A stretch of DNA of 64,000 nt from Cellulomonas fengjieae (GCF_018388465.1 NZ_CP074404.1:2418001-2482000); one strand, 5' to 3'. Shown: positions 44,344-53,902, counted from the first letter of the stretch. The notes: generated by a model not told the origin, from the sequence alone. Translations and numbers: made by a program.

Positions 44344-44945
44344 TGGCGATCGTCTCCCGCGGGTTCCGCGGCCGGCGCGAGGTCGACCCGCGCATCCCGC
44401 CCGGTCAGTACCTCGAACGCGGCTTCCCGGTGCTGTCCGCCGGACCGACGCCGCGCGCGGACCTGGCCACCTGGACGTTCTCGATCACCGCGGGCGGCGT
44501 GCCGCGTGCCCGGTGGACGTGGTCCGAGCTCACGCACCTGCCCCACGAGGACGTCGTCAAGGACATCCACTGCGTGACCAAGTGGAGCAAGCTGGACTCG
44601 GCCTGGCGGGGCGTGTCCCTGGACACCCTGCTGGACGGTGTCGAGGTGGGCCCCGAGGAGCAGTACGTGATGGCGCACTGCGACGGCGGCTACACGACGA
44701 ACGTGCCGCTGGCGGACCTGCGCGGCGGGAAGGCGTGGATCGCGTACCAGTACGACGGCGCCCCGCTGGCCCCGGAGCACGGAGGCCCCGCGCGGCTGCT
44801 CATCCCCCACCTGTACTTCTGGAAGTCCGCGAAGTGGGTGCGCTCGCTCGACCTGATGACGGAGGACGCCTGGGGCTTCTGGGAGCGGCTCGGGTACCAC
44901 GCGTACGGCGACCCGTGGAAGGAGCAGCGGTATTGGGGCGACTGA
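44343..44945 (+). CDS. Sulfite-oxidase-like molybdopterin oxidoreductase
   Basis: 200 aa, a single oxidoreductase molybdopterin-binding domain. KDIHCVTKWSKLDSAWRGV contains the conserved Cys that ligates molybdenum. YVMAHCDGGYTTNVPL and LLIPHLYFWKSAKWV are further family landmarks. No signal or Tat sequence, so cytosolic. Followed 2 bases later by a flavin reductase that likely supplies or takes its electrons. Substrate unknown. Confidence 0.9.
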   Translation: MAIVSRGFRGRREVDPRIPPGQYLERGFPVLSAGPTPRADLATWTFSITAGGVPRARWTWSELTHLPHEDVVKDIHCVTKWSKLDSAWRGVSLDTLLDGVEVGPEEQYVMAHCDGGYTTNVPLADLRGGKAWIAYQYDGAPLAPEHGGPARLLIPHLYFWKSAKWVRSLDLMTEDAWGFWERLGYHAYGDPWKEQRYWGD

Positions 44946-44947
44946 GC

Positions 44948-45745
44948 GTGCCCTCCGCTGACAACGAGACCGACACCGAGCTGTACGCCCTGCCGTGGAT
45001 GGTGGGCACGGTCGTCAGCCGCACCGCCGAGACCCCTACCGCCGCGACCCTCCTGATCGACGTGCCCGGCTGGCGCGGCGCCCTGGCCGGGCAGCACGTC
45101 GACGTCCGCCTCACCGCGGAGGACGGCTACTCCACGCAGCGCTCCTACTCGCTGGCCTCGCCCGGGACGATGGGACTGCCCGGCGTGCCGCCCGATCCCG
45201 CCGCCCACGACAGCCGCATCGCGCTCACGGTGCAGATCGTGGAGGACGGCGAGGTGTCGCCGTACCTGACCCAGGACCTGCAGGTGGGCGACCAGCTCGA
45301 GCTGCGCGGACCCGTCGGGCACTGGTTCGTGTGGCACCCCACCGATCCGCACCCGGTCCAGCTGATCGCGGGGGGCTCGGGCCTCGTGCCGCTCATGTCG
45401 ATGCTCCGCACACGCCGGCTCGCCCGGAGCGTGGCGCCGTTCCGCCTGGTCGTCTCGGTCCGGACGCCGCAGGACGCGCTGTACGCCGACGAGCTCGAGG
45501 CGCTCGGTACCGACGTCCGGATCACCCGGGTGTGGACCCGTCGCGGGCCCGACGGGTGGACCGGTCGGATCGGCCGGATCGACGCCGGGCTGCTGCGGGA
45601 CGTCTGCTTCCCGCCCGACGAACGCGCCCACGTCTTCGTGTGCGGGCCGACGCCGTTCGTCGAGGTCGCGGCGGACCTCCTGGTCGACCTCGGCCACGAT
45701 CCGGAACGGATCCGCACCGAGCGCTTCGGACCCACCGGCCCGTGA
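44948..45745 (+). CDS. FAD/NAD(P)-dependent ferredoxin-reductase-type oxidoreductase
   Basis: 265 aa. FAD domain with RSYSLASP, NAD(P) domain with LIAGGSGLVPLMSMLR and the C-terminal VFVCGPTPFVEVAADLL. No iron-sulfur domain. Coupled to the molybdopterin enzyme, a pairing repeated in actinobacteria. GTG start; ends at a shared terminator with ppc. Confidence 0.9.
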   Translation: MPSADNETDTELYALPWMVGTVVSRTAETPTAATLLIDVPGWRGALAGQHVDVRLTAEDGYSTQRSYSLASPGTMGLPGVPPDPAAHDSRIALTVQIVEDGEVSPYLTQDLQVGDQLELRGPVGHWFVWHPTDPHPVQLIAGGSGLVPLMSMLRTRRLARSVAPFRLVVSVRTPQDALYADELEALGTDVRITRVWTRRGPDGWTGRIGRIDAGLLRDVCFPPDERAHVFVCGPTPFVEVAADLLVDLGHDPERIRTERFGPTGP

Positions 45746-45748
45746 ACG

Positions 45749-45782
45749 ACGGAGGGACCCGGCACAGGCCGAGTCCCTCCGT
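45749..45782. terminator. Bidirectional terminator between reductase and ppc
   Basis: 10-bp perfect stem ACGGAGGGAC / GTCCCTCCGT, 14-base loop, between two convergent genes. Confidence 0.75.
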
Positions 45783-45798
45783 GCGGTGCCGGGTGCGG

Positions 45799-48483
45799 TC
45801 ACCCGGTGTTCTGGAGCCCCGCGGCGACGCCGTTGACGGTGAGCAGCAGGAGCCGGCGCAGGTCGTCGGCCTGCTCGGGGGCGTCGCCCGTGCGCAGGCC
45901 GCGCAGGGCGCGCAGCTGGAGCAACGACAACGCGTCCACGTAGGGGCTGCGCAGCTGCACCGCGCGGCCGAGGATCCGCCGGCGGGACAGGATCGCCTCG
46001 CTCTGCGTGATGTCCAGCACCCAGCGCCGGGTCAGGGCCATCTCGTCGACGATCAGCTGCGCCAGGTCGTCGCGGTCGCCGAGCGCCAGGTACCGCTGCG
46101 CGATGCGCTCGTCGGTCTTGGCCAGGGACATCTCGACGTTGTCGATCATGGTGGTGAACAGCGGCCACTGGGCGTACGCCTCGCGCAGCTCGGTGAGGTC
46201 GGCCGTCGCCGCCAGCGCGGTGCCCAGCCCGTACCAGCCGGCCAGGTTGATCCGCGCCTGGGACCAGCTGAACACCCACGGGATCGCGCGCAGGTCCTCC
46301 AGCGACTCGACCGACAGCCCGCGCCGGGCGGGCCGCGAACCGATCGGCAGCAGGCCCACCTCCTCCAGCGGCGTCACCTCGGCGAACCACTGCGGGAACC
46401 CCGGGGCCTTCACCAGCTCGTGGAACCGGACCCGGGACGCCTGGTCCAGCTGCGCGGCGAGCGGGGCGAACCGCTCGGTGGCGGCGGAGTTGCGCCGCTC
46501 GACCGACGGCGCACCGGCCAGGAGCGTCGCCGCCGCGACCTGCTCGATGTGGCGCGCAGCGATCACCGGGTCGCCGTAGCGGGCGAAGATGACCTCGCCC
46601 TGCTCCGTCAGCTTGAAGCGCCCGTCGACGGACCCGGGGGGCTGCGCGAGCAGCGCACGGTTGGCCGGGCCCCCGCCGCGTCCCAGCGCTCCGCCGCGGC
46701 CGTGGAACAGCGTCAGCTCGATGTCGTGGCGGCGTGCCCAGTCGGTGATCCGTCGCTGCGCCGTGTCCAGCGTCAGGGTCGCCGAGACCGGACCCACGTC
46801 CTTGGACGAGTCGGAGTACCCGAGCATGACCTCCATCCGGCGGCCGTTCTCCGCGAGCCGGCGCTGCACCTGCGGGAGCGCGAGCGAGCCCTCGAGGATG
46901 TCGATCGACGCCTCGAGGTCGGCGAACGTCTCGAACAGCGGCACCGCGTCGATGACGGGCGTGTCCATGCCCGCGAACGCGTACTCGGCCAGCTGGTACA
47001 CGGCCGCCAGGTGCTCCGACGACTGCGTGAACGACACGATGTAGCGGCGTGCCGCCAGGACGCCGTACCGGCGCTGCACGGCGCCGATGGCGCGGAAGGT
47101 GTCCAGCACCTCCAGCGTCCGGGGCTCGAGGCTCCCGTCCACACCGTTGGCGGCCAGGTCGGCGAGGGCTGCCTCGTGCACCTGCGAGTGCTGGCGCACC
47201 TCCAGCTCGGCCAGGTGGAACCCGAAGGTCTGCACCTGCCAGATCAGGCGCTGCAGGTCGCCGTACGCCGCACGGGTGGCGCCGGCCTCGGCCAGGGAGC
47301 GCTGCACGACGCCGAGGTCGTCCTCGAGCTCGGACGCCGCGACGTACCCGAGGTCCGCGTTCCGGGTCCGGGTGGCGGCGATGCGCTCGGCCAGGAAGTA
47401 GACGACCCGCCGGTGCGGCTCGTTGGGGGCGTCGACGGCGATGCGGGCGGCGAGCGTCGCGGCGAGGCCCCGCTGCTTCTGCCAGAGCGCGGTGAGCTCG
47501 CCGGAGGCGGGCGTGCCCGACGCGTCGAGCGTGAGCCCGTGCGCGACCGAGCGCGCCGACCTCTCGAGCTCCAGCAGCGCGTGCTCGGACGCCATCGCCG
47601 CGGCGGTCTCGGTGATGTCCGCGGTGACGTTGGGGTTGCCGTCGCGGTCCCCGCCGATCCACGTGCCGAGCCGCGCGAACGAGCGCACGGCGGGCGCGGT
47701 GGTGCCCGCGGCGTCGGCCAGCAGCCAGTCGTCGAGGCGGCGGTAGACGGCTGGCAGCACGTCCGCCAGCGTCGACTCGAACACGTTGATCACGGTGCGG
47801 ACCTCGTCGAGCACCGACGGCTTGGCCTCGCGCAGGGGGGCGGTGCGCCAGAGGGTGTCGATCTCGCTGAGCAGGCGGCGGTCGTTCTCCGCCAGCGACA
47901 TCCCACCCGTGTAGCGCAGGTCGCGCTCGGCGACGAGCTCGGCGATGCGCCGGATGGACGCGGACACGGCCCGACGGCGCGCCTCGGTGGGGTGCGCCGT
48001 GAACACCGGGCGGAACTCGAGCTCCGCCAGCCGCTGGCGGGCCACGTCCTCGCCCACCTCCTCGGCGAGCTGCGCGACGGCCGCCGGCAGCGAGTCGTCC
48101 GGTGCCAGGTGGTGGGGCAGGAGGTTGGCCTCGCGGTCCCGCAGGACGCGCACCCGGTGGTACTCCTCCGCGGTGTTGGCGAGGTGGAAGTAGCACGTGA
48201 AGGCGCGGGCGACCTCCTCCGCCCGGGACAGGCTGAAGCCGGCGACGAGCTCCTCGGCCTGGGCGAGCGCGTCGTCGTCGGGGCCGTTGTGCGACCGGAT
48301 GGCGAGCTCGCGAAGGTGCTCGACGTCGGCGAGCAGGTCCTCGCCGCCCGTCTCGCGCAGCACGCGGCCGAGGAACTCCCCCAGCACCCGTACGTCGTTG
48401 CGCAGGGGTTCGGGTACCTCGTGGTTCACCGACCTCGTCGCAGAAGTCTGCACGGTCTCGCTCGGGATCTGGGGTGCACTCAC
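45799..48483 (-). CDS. ppc: Phosphoenolpyruvate carboxylase
   Basis: 894 aa. Makes oxaloacetate from PEP and bicarbonate, refilling the TCA cycle. Catalytic His in FTAHPTEARRR, the motif MLGYSDSSKDVG and the glycine loop LFHGRGGALGRGGGP are all present, and the C-terminus ends in NTG as is usual. GTG start, chosen because it follows a TAGTTT box by 7 bases and gives the expected length. Confidence 0.97.
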   Translation of the reverse strand: MSAPQIPSETVQTSATRSVNHEVPEPLRNDVRVLGEFLGRVLRETGGEDLLADVEHLRELAIRSHNGPDDDALAQAEELVAGFSLSRAEEVARAFTCYFHLANTAEEYHRVRVLRDREANLLPHHLAPDDSLPAAVAQLAEEVGEDVARQRLAELEFRPVFTAHPTEARRRAVSASIRRIAELVAERDLRYTGGMSLAENDRRLLSEIDTLWRTAPLREAKPSVLDEVRTVINVFESTLADVLPAVYRRLDDWLLADAAGTTAPAVRSFARLGTWIGGDRDGNPNVTADITETAAAMASEHALLELERSARSVAHGLTLDASGTPASGELTALWQKQRGLAATLAARIAVDAPNEPHRRVVYFLAERIAATRTRNADLGYVAASELEDDLGVVQRSLAEAGATRAAYGDLQRLIWQVQTFGFHLAELEVRQHSQVHEAALADLAANGVDGSLEPRTLEVLDTFRAIGAVQRRYGVLAARRYIVSFTQSSEHLAAVYQLAEYAFAGMDTPVIDAVPLFETFADLEASIDILEGSLALPQVQRRLAENGRRMEVMLGYSDSSKDVGPVSATLTLDTAQRRITDWARRHDIELTLFHGRGGALGRGGGPANRALLAQPPGSVDGRFKLTEQGEVIFARYGDPVIAARHIEQVAAATLLAGAPSVERRNSAATERFAPLAAQLDQASRVRFHELVKAPGFPQWFAEVTPLEEVGLLPIGSRPARRGLSVESLEDLRAIPWVFSWSQARINLAGWYGLGTALAATADLTELREAYAQWPLFTTMIDNVEMSLAKTDERIAQRYLALGDRDDLAQLIVDEMALTRRWVLDITQSEAILSRRRILGRAVQLRSPYVDALSLLQLRALRGLRTGDAPEQADDLRRLLLLTVNGVAAGLQNTG

Positions 48484-48496
48484 GAAGCCAAAACTA
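48484..48496 (-). promoter_or_regulatory. Leaderless -10 element of ppc
   Basis: TAGTTT, 7 bases, GTG on the minus strand. Confidence 0.45.
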
Positions 48497-48601
48497 GGCC
48501 ACCCGGCGCCTTCGGGTCCCCGCAGTCCAGGCGGTGGGCAGTGTGACGTGGTCCACGGACCACCGTGCGCCCGGCCCGCGCACCGTGCGACGGTGTCCCC
48601 C

Positions 48602-49597
48602 GTGCGGCACATCATCATCGGGACAGGTGCGGTCGGCGGCGTGATCGGCGGGCTGCTGGCCGGCGCGGGCAGCGACGTCGTGCTCGTCGCCCGGGGGCGT
48701 CAGCTCGACGCGCTGCGCGCCGACGGACTCGAGGTCACGACGCCGGCGGGGAGCGTGCGCGTGCACCCCGCGGTCGCCGCGGGGCCGCCCGACGTGGACC
48801 TGCGTCCGGACGACGTGCTCGTGCTCGCCGTGAAGAGCCAGGACACTGTGGCCGCCCTCGACGCGTGGGCCGACCGACCCGTCGCCGGCGGCGGGAGCGC
48901 CGCCGAGCGGCTCGCCGTGGTGTGCGCGCAGAACGGCGTGGCCAACGAGCGTGCGGCACTGCGCCGGTTCCGCACCGTCGTGGCGATGTGCGTGTGGCTG
49001 CCCGCCACCTTCCTGGAGCCGGGCCGCGTCAGCGCGGGCGGCACCCCGGTCCCCGGCGTGCTCACCGTCGGCCCGGCCGCGGCGTCGTCCGTCACCGACG
49101 CTGCGCTCACCGCCTACGCCGAGGACCTGGCCGGCGCAGGGTTCGCCGCCCCCGTGACCGGCGACGTCATGGCGTGGAAGTACCGCAAGCTGCTGTCCAA
49201 CCTGGCGAACGCGGTCGAGGCGCTGTGCGGGACCACCCGCGACGACGGCGCTGCCGAGCTGGTGGCCCGCGCCGACGAGGAGGGTCGGACGGTCCTGCGC
49301 GCCGCCGGGATCCGCGTCCTCGACGAGGCGGTGCACGATGCCGCGCGCGCGGGCTTCCACGTGGCGCGCCTGCCCGGGCAGGCCGGCGGCGGCTCGTCGT
49401 GGCAGTCGCTGGCCCGCGGCACCGGGTCGATCGAGTCCGACTACCTGAACGGCGAGATCGTGCTGCTCGGTCGGCTGCACGGGGTACCGACGCCGGTGAA
49501 CGCGGTGCTGCAGCGCAGGGCACGGCAGGCCGCTGCCACGGGAGCCGGTCCGGGCTCCACGGTCGCCGCCGACGTCCTGAGGGAGTCGCTCGCCTGA
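48602..49597 (+). CDS. Ketopantoate reductase (PanE/ApbA) family protein
   Basis: 331 aa. N-terminal Rossmann domain with GTGAVGGVIGG, VLAVKSQDT, CAQNGVANE; C-terminal ApbA helical domain with MAWKYRKLLSNLANAVEAL (catalytic Lys region) and TGSIESDYLNGEIVLLGRLHG. Family members reduce 2-dehydropantoate to pantoate for CoA, but many paralogues act on other keto acids, so the assignment to vitamin B5 is uncertain. GTG start with a second GTG three codons upstream. Confidence 0.87.
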   Translation: MRHIIIGTGAVGGVIGGLLAGAGSDVVLVARGRQLDALRADGLEVTTPAGSVRVHPAVAAGPPDVDLRPDDVLVLAVKSQDTVAALDAWADRPVAGGGSAAERLAVVCAQNGVANERAALRRFRTVVAMCVWLPATFLEPGRVSAGGTPVPGVLTVGPAAASSVTDAALTAYAEDLAGAGFAAPVTGDVMAWKYRKLLSNLANAVEALCGTTRDDGAAELVARADEEGRTVLRAAGIRVLDEAVHDAARAGFHVARLPGQAGGGSSWQSLARGTGSIESDYLNGEIVLLGRLHGVPTPVNAVLQRRARQAAATGAGPGSTVAADVLRESLA

Positions 49598-49651
49598 ACC
49601 GGCCATCCGGGCCGCGGCGGGGCTTCCACCGTCGGCGCCTGGCTGTGCCGA

Positions 49652-49668
49652 GCGTGAACAGTTCACGC
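49652..49668. promoter_or_regulatory. Palindromic operator upstream of tetR
   Basis: GCGTGAAC-A-GTTCACGC, a perfect 8-bp inverted repeat, 38 bases before the TetR-family gene. The core AACNGTTC recurs at 50518-50525 before the ABC genes. Confidence 0.6.
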
Positions 49669-49694
49669 CATGCACCGCCGTGCGGGAGCCGCGG

Positions 49695-49706
49695 TAGGGT
49701 GCACGC
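49695..49706 (+). promoter_or_regulatory. Leaderless -10 element of tetR
   Basis: TAGGGT, 6 bases, GTG. Confidence 0.5.
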
Positions 49707-50435
49707 GTGGAGGAGCGGAGCGGCTTGCCGCGGGGTGTGCGCCAGGCGTGGGGGCGGGATGCGGCGCCCGGCAGGCCCGGCCCGAAGGCGATGCTGAGCA
49801 TCCCCGGGATCGCGGCCTCCGCGACCGCCCTGGCGGACGCGGAAGGCGCCGCGGCCCTCTCGCTCGGGCGGATCGCGGAGCGTCTCGGCGTGACCCCGAA
49901 CGCCCTGTACCGCTACGTCGACTCGCGTGACGACCTGGACGTCATCGTCCACGACCACGCCCTCGGCGCACCGACCGGGATCCGCGCCGGCGAGGACTGG
50001 GGGGATGCTGCCGCCGCCTGGTGCCGCGCCCTGCGTGACCGGTATGTCCGCCACCCGTGGCTGAGCGACATGCGTGTCCGCGTCCCGTTCGCGCCGAACT
50101 CCCTGGCCTGGCTCGAGAACCTGCTGGAACGCCTCGAGCCCAGCGGGCTCGGCGAGCGCCGGGCGCTCCAGGCGGCGGGTGTGCTCGACGGGTACGTGCG
50201 CAGCCGCGCCGCCGCGGTGCGCGACCTGGTCCGTCCCGGCGGCACCACCGATCCCGGCGCGCTGGTCGAGCTGGTCGGCGCCGACCAGCTCGCGGCCCGG
50301 CTGCCTCGGGTCGCGTCGCTGATCTCGTCCGGCCTGTACCGGGAACCGCAGGCTCTCGCCGACGAGGACTTCGAGTTCGGCCTCGCGAGCATCCTCACCG
50401 GTCTTCGACAGCTCGCCGACCGGCCCGGGCACTGA
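49707..50435 (+). CDS. TetR family transcriptional regulator
   Basis: 242 aa. Helix-turn-helix at about residues 50-75 (LGRIAERLGVTPNALYRYVDSRDDL), with a C-terminal ligand domain of the TetR_C type. A perfect palindrome upstream fits self-repression. It precedes, in the same direction, an ABC ATPase/permease pair that it probably controls. Confidence 0.92.
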   Translation: MEERSGLPRGVRQAWGRDAAPGRPGPKAMLSIPGIAASATALADAEGAAALSLGRIAERLGVTPNALYRYVDSRDDLDVIVHDHALGAPTGIRAGEDWGDAAAAWCRALRDRYVRHPWLSDMRVRVPFAPNSLAWLENLLERLEPSGLGERRALQAAGVLDGYVRSRAAAVRDLVRPGGTTDPGALVELVGADQLAARLPRVASLISSGLYREPQALADEDFEFGLASILTGLRQLADRPGH

Positions 50436-50502
50436 CACCGACCGCGACACTCAAGCCCTCGCCTGGATCCACCTGAGGTAATCCCTGTCGCTCGCGCGCG
50501 CA

Positions 50503-50536
50503 TCTGTGTACGTTCGTAACTGTTCGTACCGTGCAC
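50503..50536 (+). promoter_or_regulatory. Symmetric region before ABC operon, possible TetR site
   Basis: Contains GTACG near its left part and CGTAC at the right in opposite orientation around AACTGTTC (50518-50525), plus CTGTG / CACAG at its outer edges. Core AACNGTTC matches the palindrome before tetR. Confidence 0.4.
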
Positions 50537-50552
50537 AGACTGGAGGCAGGCC

Positions 50553-51332
50553 GTGACCGCAATCTCGACCAGGCGCGTGACGACAGATGTCGCCCCCGTG
50601 GTGCTGGAGCACGTGACGAAGACCTACGGCGGCACCGGCTCGAGCGCCGCGACGGTGCGCGCGCTCGACGATGTGACCCTGGAGCTGCCGGAGGGGTCCT
50701 TCACCGCGGTGATGGGCCCGTCCGGATCGGGCAAGAGCACGCTGCTGCACTGCGCGGCGGGCCTGGACGCACCGACCACGGGCCGGGCGGTGCTCGCCGG
50801 TCACGACCTGACGGGCATGTCCGAGGACGCTCTCACGCGGCTGCGGCGCGACCGGGTCGCCTTCGTGTTCCAGGCGTTCAACCTGATCCCCACCCTGACC
50901 GCGGCGCAGAACGTCGAGCTTCCGGGACTTCTGGCCGGACGCGGGCGGGACCCTCGCAGCACCGACCGCGCCCTGGCGCGGGTCGGGCTGGGTGACCGTC
51001 GCGCCCACCGCCCGGGCGAGCTGTCGGGGGGCCAGCAGCAGCGCGTGGCGATCGCCCGGGCGCTGGCGGTGAAGGCCGCGGTCCTGTTCGCCGACGAGCC
51101 GACCGGGGCACTGGACACCGGCACGGCCGCACGCATCCTGGAGCTGCTCCGGACGGCCGGCGCCGAGGACCGGCAGACCATCATGATGACCACGCACGAC
51201 CCGGTGGCCGCCGCCTACGCCGACACCGTGATCTTCCTGGTCGACGGCCGCATCGTGGAGCGGATGACCGCGCCCTCGGCCGAGCAGGTGGCTGCCCGGC
51301 TGTCGCGGCTGCCCGGCGACCGGGGAGCGTGA
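50553..51332 (+). CDS. ABC transporter ATP-binding protein (MacB type)
   Basis: 259 aa. Walker A GPSGSGKST, signature LSGGQQQRV, Walker B VLFADEPTGALD, H-loop TTHD. GTG start with TGGAGG upstream. Similar to the ATPase at 41.9 kb, and like it followed by an FtsX-type permease, here after 6 bases. Confidence 0.93.
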   Translation: MTAISTRRVTTDVAPVVLEHVTKTYGGTGSSAATVRALDDVTLELPEGSFTAVMGPSGSGKSTLLHCAAGLDAPTTGRAVLAGHDLTGMSEDALTRLRRDRVAFVFQAFNLIPTLTAAQNVELPGLLAGRGRDPRSTDRALARVGLGDRRAHRPGELSGGQQQRVAIARALAVKAAVLFADEPTGALDTGTAARILELLRTAGAEDRQTIMMTTHDPVAAAYADTVIFLVDGRIVERMTAPSAEQVAARLSRLPGDRGA

Positions 51333-51338
51333 GCCGCG

Positions 51339-53888
51339 ATGCTGATCCTGATCCTCGCGGGCCTGCGCCATCGCGCAGCCGCCCTCCTGTCGATCGTCGT
51401 CGCCGCCGGCCTCGGCTCGGCACTCATCGTGCTCAGCGGGGCCATGTTCGAGACCGGCATCCGGCTGGTCGCACCGCCCGAGCGCGTCAGCGGCGCCGAC
51501 CTGGTCGTCATCGGCGACCCCGGCTACACCATGCTGGACCGAGAGGGTGGCCAGACCACCGACCACCGGCCGTTGCCCGAGCGGCACCGCCTGAGCGACA
51601 CCGTCGTCCGGGAGGCCATCGGGATCGAGGGCGTCGACCGGGCCGTGCCCGTCCAGCTGGTCGAGACCTTCGCCCGGAGCGGTCTGCGAGCGGCCACGCT
51701 CACCGGCCAGAACTGGGCATCGGCGAGCATGAGCGGCCTGACCGTGCCCGAGGGACCGGCCCCGGGGCCCGACGAGGTCGTGCTCACGGCCCCGGCCGCC
51801 GCGACGCTCGGCGTCGCCCCCGGTGACAGCCTCACCCTGACCGTGGCCGGCCGGACCAGCACCGTCGAGGTCCTGGGCGTTCTCGGCGGGACCGGCGGCC
51901 CGGCGACCGTGTTCCTCGCCGACGTGGCGCCCGGCGTCGCGGCGGGCGAAGCGGACGATGCGGACGATGCAACACGCGGCGCAGGGCGGATCGACGCGCT
52001 CGGCGTGACCCTCGCGGCCGGGGCCGACGACGCCGCCGTGCGTGACGCCCTGGGCCGTCTCGGCCCGGTGCGCGTGCTGGCCGGCGACCACCGGGGCGCG
52101 GCCGAGGATCCGGCGATCTCGGCCTCCCGCACCCCGACGATCGTCATCGGCGCCGTCTTCGGCGGCATCGTGCTCACCGTGCTGGCCACCGTCACCTCCG
52201 GGATCGTGTCCCTGTCGGTCCGCCAGCGCGGCCGCGAGATCAGCCTGCTGCGTGCCACCGGCGCCACCGGGCGCCAGGCCGGCGCCCTGCTCGTGGGCGA
52301 GGCGTCGATCGCCGGCATCGTGGGCGCAGTGCTCGGGCTCGCGCTCGGCGTCCCGCTCGCCCACGCGCTGTTCGACGCGATGCGCGCGGGCGGCGTCGTC
52401 CCGGACGGGCTCGCGCTGCGCGCGGGACTCGTCCCCTTCGCCGTCGCCGTGGCGACCTGCGGCCTCGTGGTGTGGCTGGCCGCCCGGATCGCGGCACGCC
52501 CGGCACGCCGCTCGCGCGCCATCGACGCCCTGCGGGAGGCCGACCTGCCTCCCGCGCGGCTCGGGTTCGTCCGGGGCCTGCTGGGCGTCCTGGCCGGGCT
52601 CGGCGCCGTCGCGCTGGCCGTCATCACGACCGCCATGGAGCCGGCCCTCGTCTCCGCCACCGCGGGTCCCGCGGTGCTCGCCGGCGGGATCTCCGCGGTG
52701 CTCCTCGCCCCGGCCCACCTGCGTCTCGGTCTGGTCCTGCTGCGGCCGCTCCTCGGCGAGCGCCGCGGCGAGCTCGCCCGGGTCAACGTCCGGTCCCGGG
52801 TCGCAGCCCTGTCCACGGTGACGGGTGCCGCCGCCCTGGTGGTCGGCATCGGCGTCGGCAACCTCGTCTCCCAGACCATGCTCACCACCGCCGCCGGTCG
52901 AGCCCAGGTGGAGACGATCACGGCGCAGGCCGTCGTCCGTGGCCCCGCGGGCACAGGCGTCGAGCTCGCCGCGGAGATCGCCGCCCTGCCCGAGGTCGGC
53001 GCGGTCACGCCGTTCGTCGCCTCGGGCGGATGGATCGAGCGCCCGTACGACCGGTCCCACCGCGACCGGCCGTGGCCGGTGCGCGGGCTGGACGGCGCGC
53101 AGGCCGAGCGGGTGCTCAGCAACCGGCTCGTCGACGGCGGGCTCGCCGCTCTCACGGGCCGGTCCATCGCGCTGCCCGCCCGGACCGCCGAGGCTCTCGG
53201 CGTGCGCACCGGGGACACGGTCGACTTCCGGTTCGGCGACGGCGCCGGGGCCGAGCTGCGCGTCGTCGCGACGTACGACGACCTGCCCGGCTACGAGAAC
53301 CTCCTCCTGCCCGCGGACCTGCTCGCTGCGCACACCACAGCCCGGACGCCCGGCACGCTCCTGGTCAGCGCCGACGACGGCACGTCTGCCGACCGGCTCG
53401 CGACCGCGCTGGACGACGTCGTCGCCGACCATCCCGCCGTCGTCGTCGGCGACCGCGACGACCTGGAGCACGCCCTCCAGGAGGGGCTCGGCGTCAACGC
53501 GCTGATCAACACGCTCATGCTGCTCGTCGTCCTCGCCTACGCCATGGTCGCGGTCGTCAACACGGTCGCGGTGTCCACCCTCGGCCGTCGCCGGGAGCTC
53601 GCGTTGCTGCGTCTCGCGGGGGCGACCCGCCGGCAGGTGCGCACGCTCCTGCTCACCGAGACCGGGATCGCCGCCGTCGCGGGCCTCGGTGCGGGCCTGG
53701 TGGTGGCGTGCGCCGCCGTGGCCCCCACCGCCGTCGTCGTGGGAGCCGACCTCCTCGGCCCGCTCGCCCTGGCGGCCCTCGCGGCCGGCGGTCTCGCCGT
53801 CGCGCTCATCACGCTGCCCATCACCGCCGCCGCCACCCGGCGGGCCCTGTCCGGGCGCCCCGCGGACGTCCTCACCCGGGCGGCCTGA
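51339..53888 (+). CDS. FtsX-like ABC transporter permease
   Basis: 849 aa. Same two-unit MacB/FtsX architecture as the permease at 39.3 kb: an N-terminal helix (AALLSIVVAAGLGSALIVL), an extracytoplasmic domain, helices around residues 265-400 with QRGREISLLRATGATGRQ, and a C-terminal set with GRRRELALLRLAGATRRQ. Forms a TetR-controlled exporter, probably for an antibiotic, lipid or peptide; the cargo is unknown. Confidence 0.9.
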   Translation: MLILILAGLRHRAAALLSIVVAAGLGSALIVLSGAMFETGIRLVAPPERVSGADLVVIGDPGYTMLDREGGQTTDHRPLPERHRLSDTVVREAIGIEGVDRAVPVQLVETFARSGLRAATLTGQNWASASMSGLTVPEGPAPGPDEVVLTAPAAATLGVAPGDSLTLTVAGRTSTVEVLGVLGGTGGPATVFLADVAPGVAAGEADDADDATRGAGRIDALGVTLAAGADDAAVRDALGRLGPVRVLAGDHRGAAEDPAISASRTPTIVIGAVFGGIVLTVLATVTSGIVSLSVRQRGREISLLRATGATGRQAGALLVGEASIAGIVGAVLGLALGVPLAHALFDAMRAGGVVPDGLALRAGLVPFAVAVATCGLVVWLAARIAARPARRSRAIDALREADLPPARLGFVRGLLGVLAGLGAVALAVITTAMEPALVSATAGPAVLAGGISAVLLAPAHLRLGLVLLRPLLGERRGELARVNVRSRVAALSTVTGAAALVVGIGVGNLVSQTMLTTAAGRAQVETITAQAVVRGPAGTGVELAAEIAALPEVGAVTPFVASGGWIERPYDRSHRDRPWPVRGLDGAQAERVLSNRLVDGGLAALTGRSIALPARTAEALGVRTGDTVDFRFGDGAGAELRVVATYDDLPGYENLLLPADLLAAHTTARTPGTLLVSADDGTSADRLATALDDVVADHPAVVVGDRDDLEHALQEGLGVNALINTLMLLVVLAYAMVAVVNTVAVSTLGRRRELALLRLAGATRRQVRTLLLTETGIAAVAGLGAGLVVACAAVAPTAVVVGADLLGPLALAALAAGGLAVALITLPITAAATRRALSGRPADVLTRAA

Positions 53889-53902
53889 GCCGCACCGGTC
53901 AC

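Noticed and set aside
44995..48546. 1183-codon plus-strand open frame.
   Set aside because: Antisense shadow of ppc and out-of-frame part of the reductase gene.
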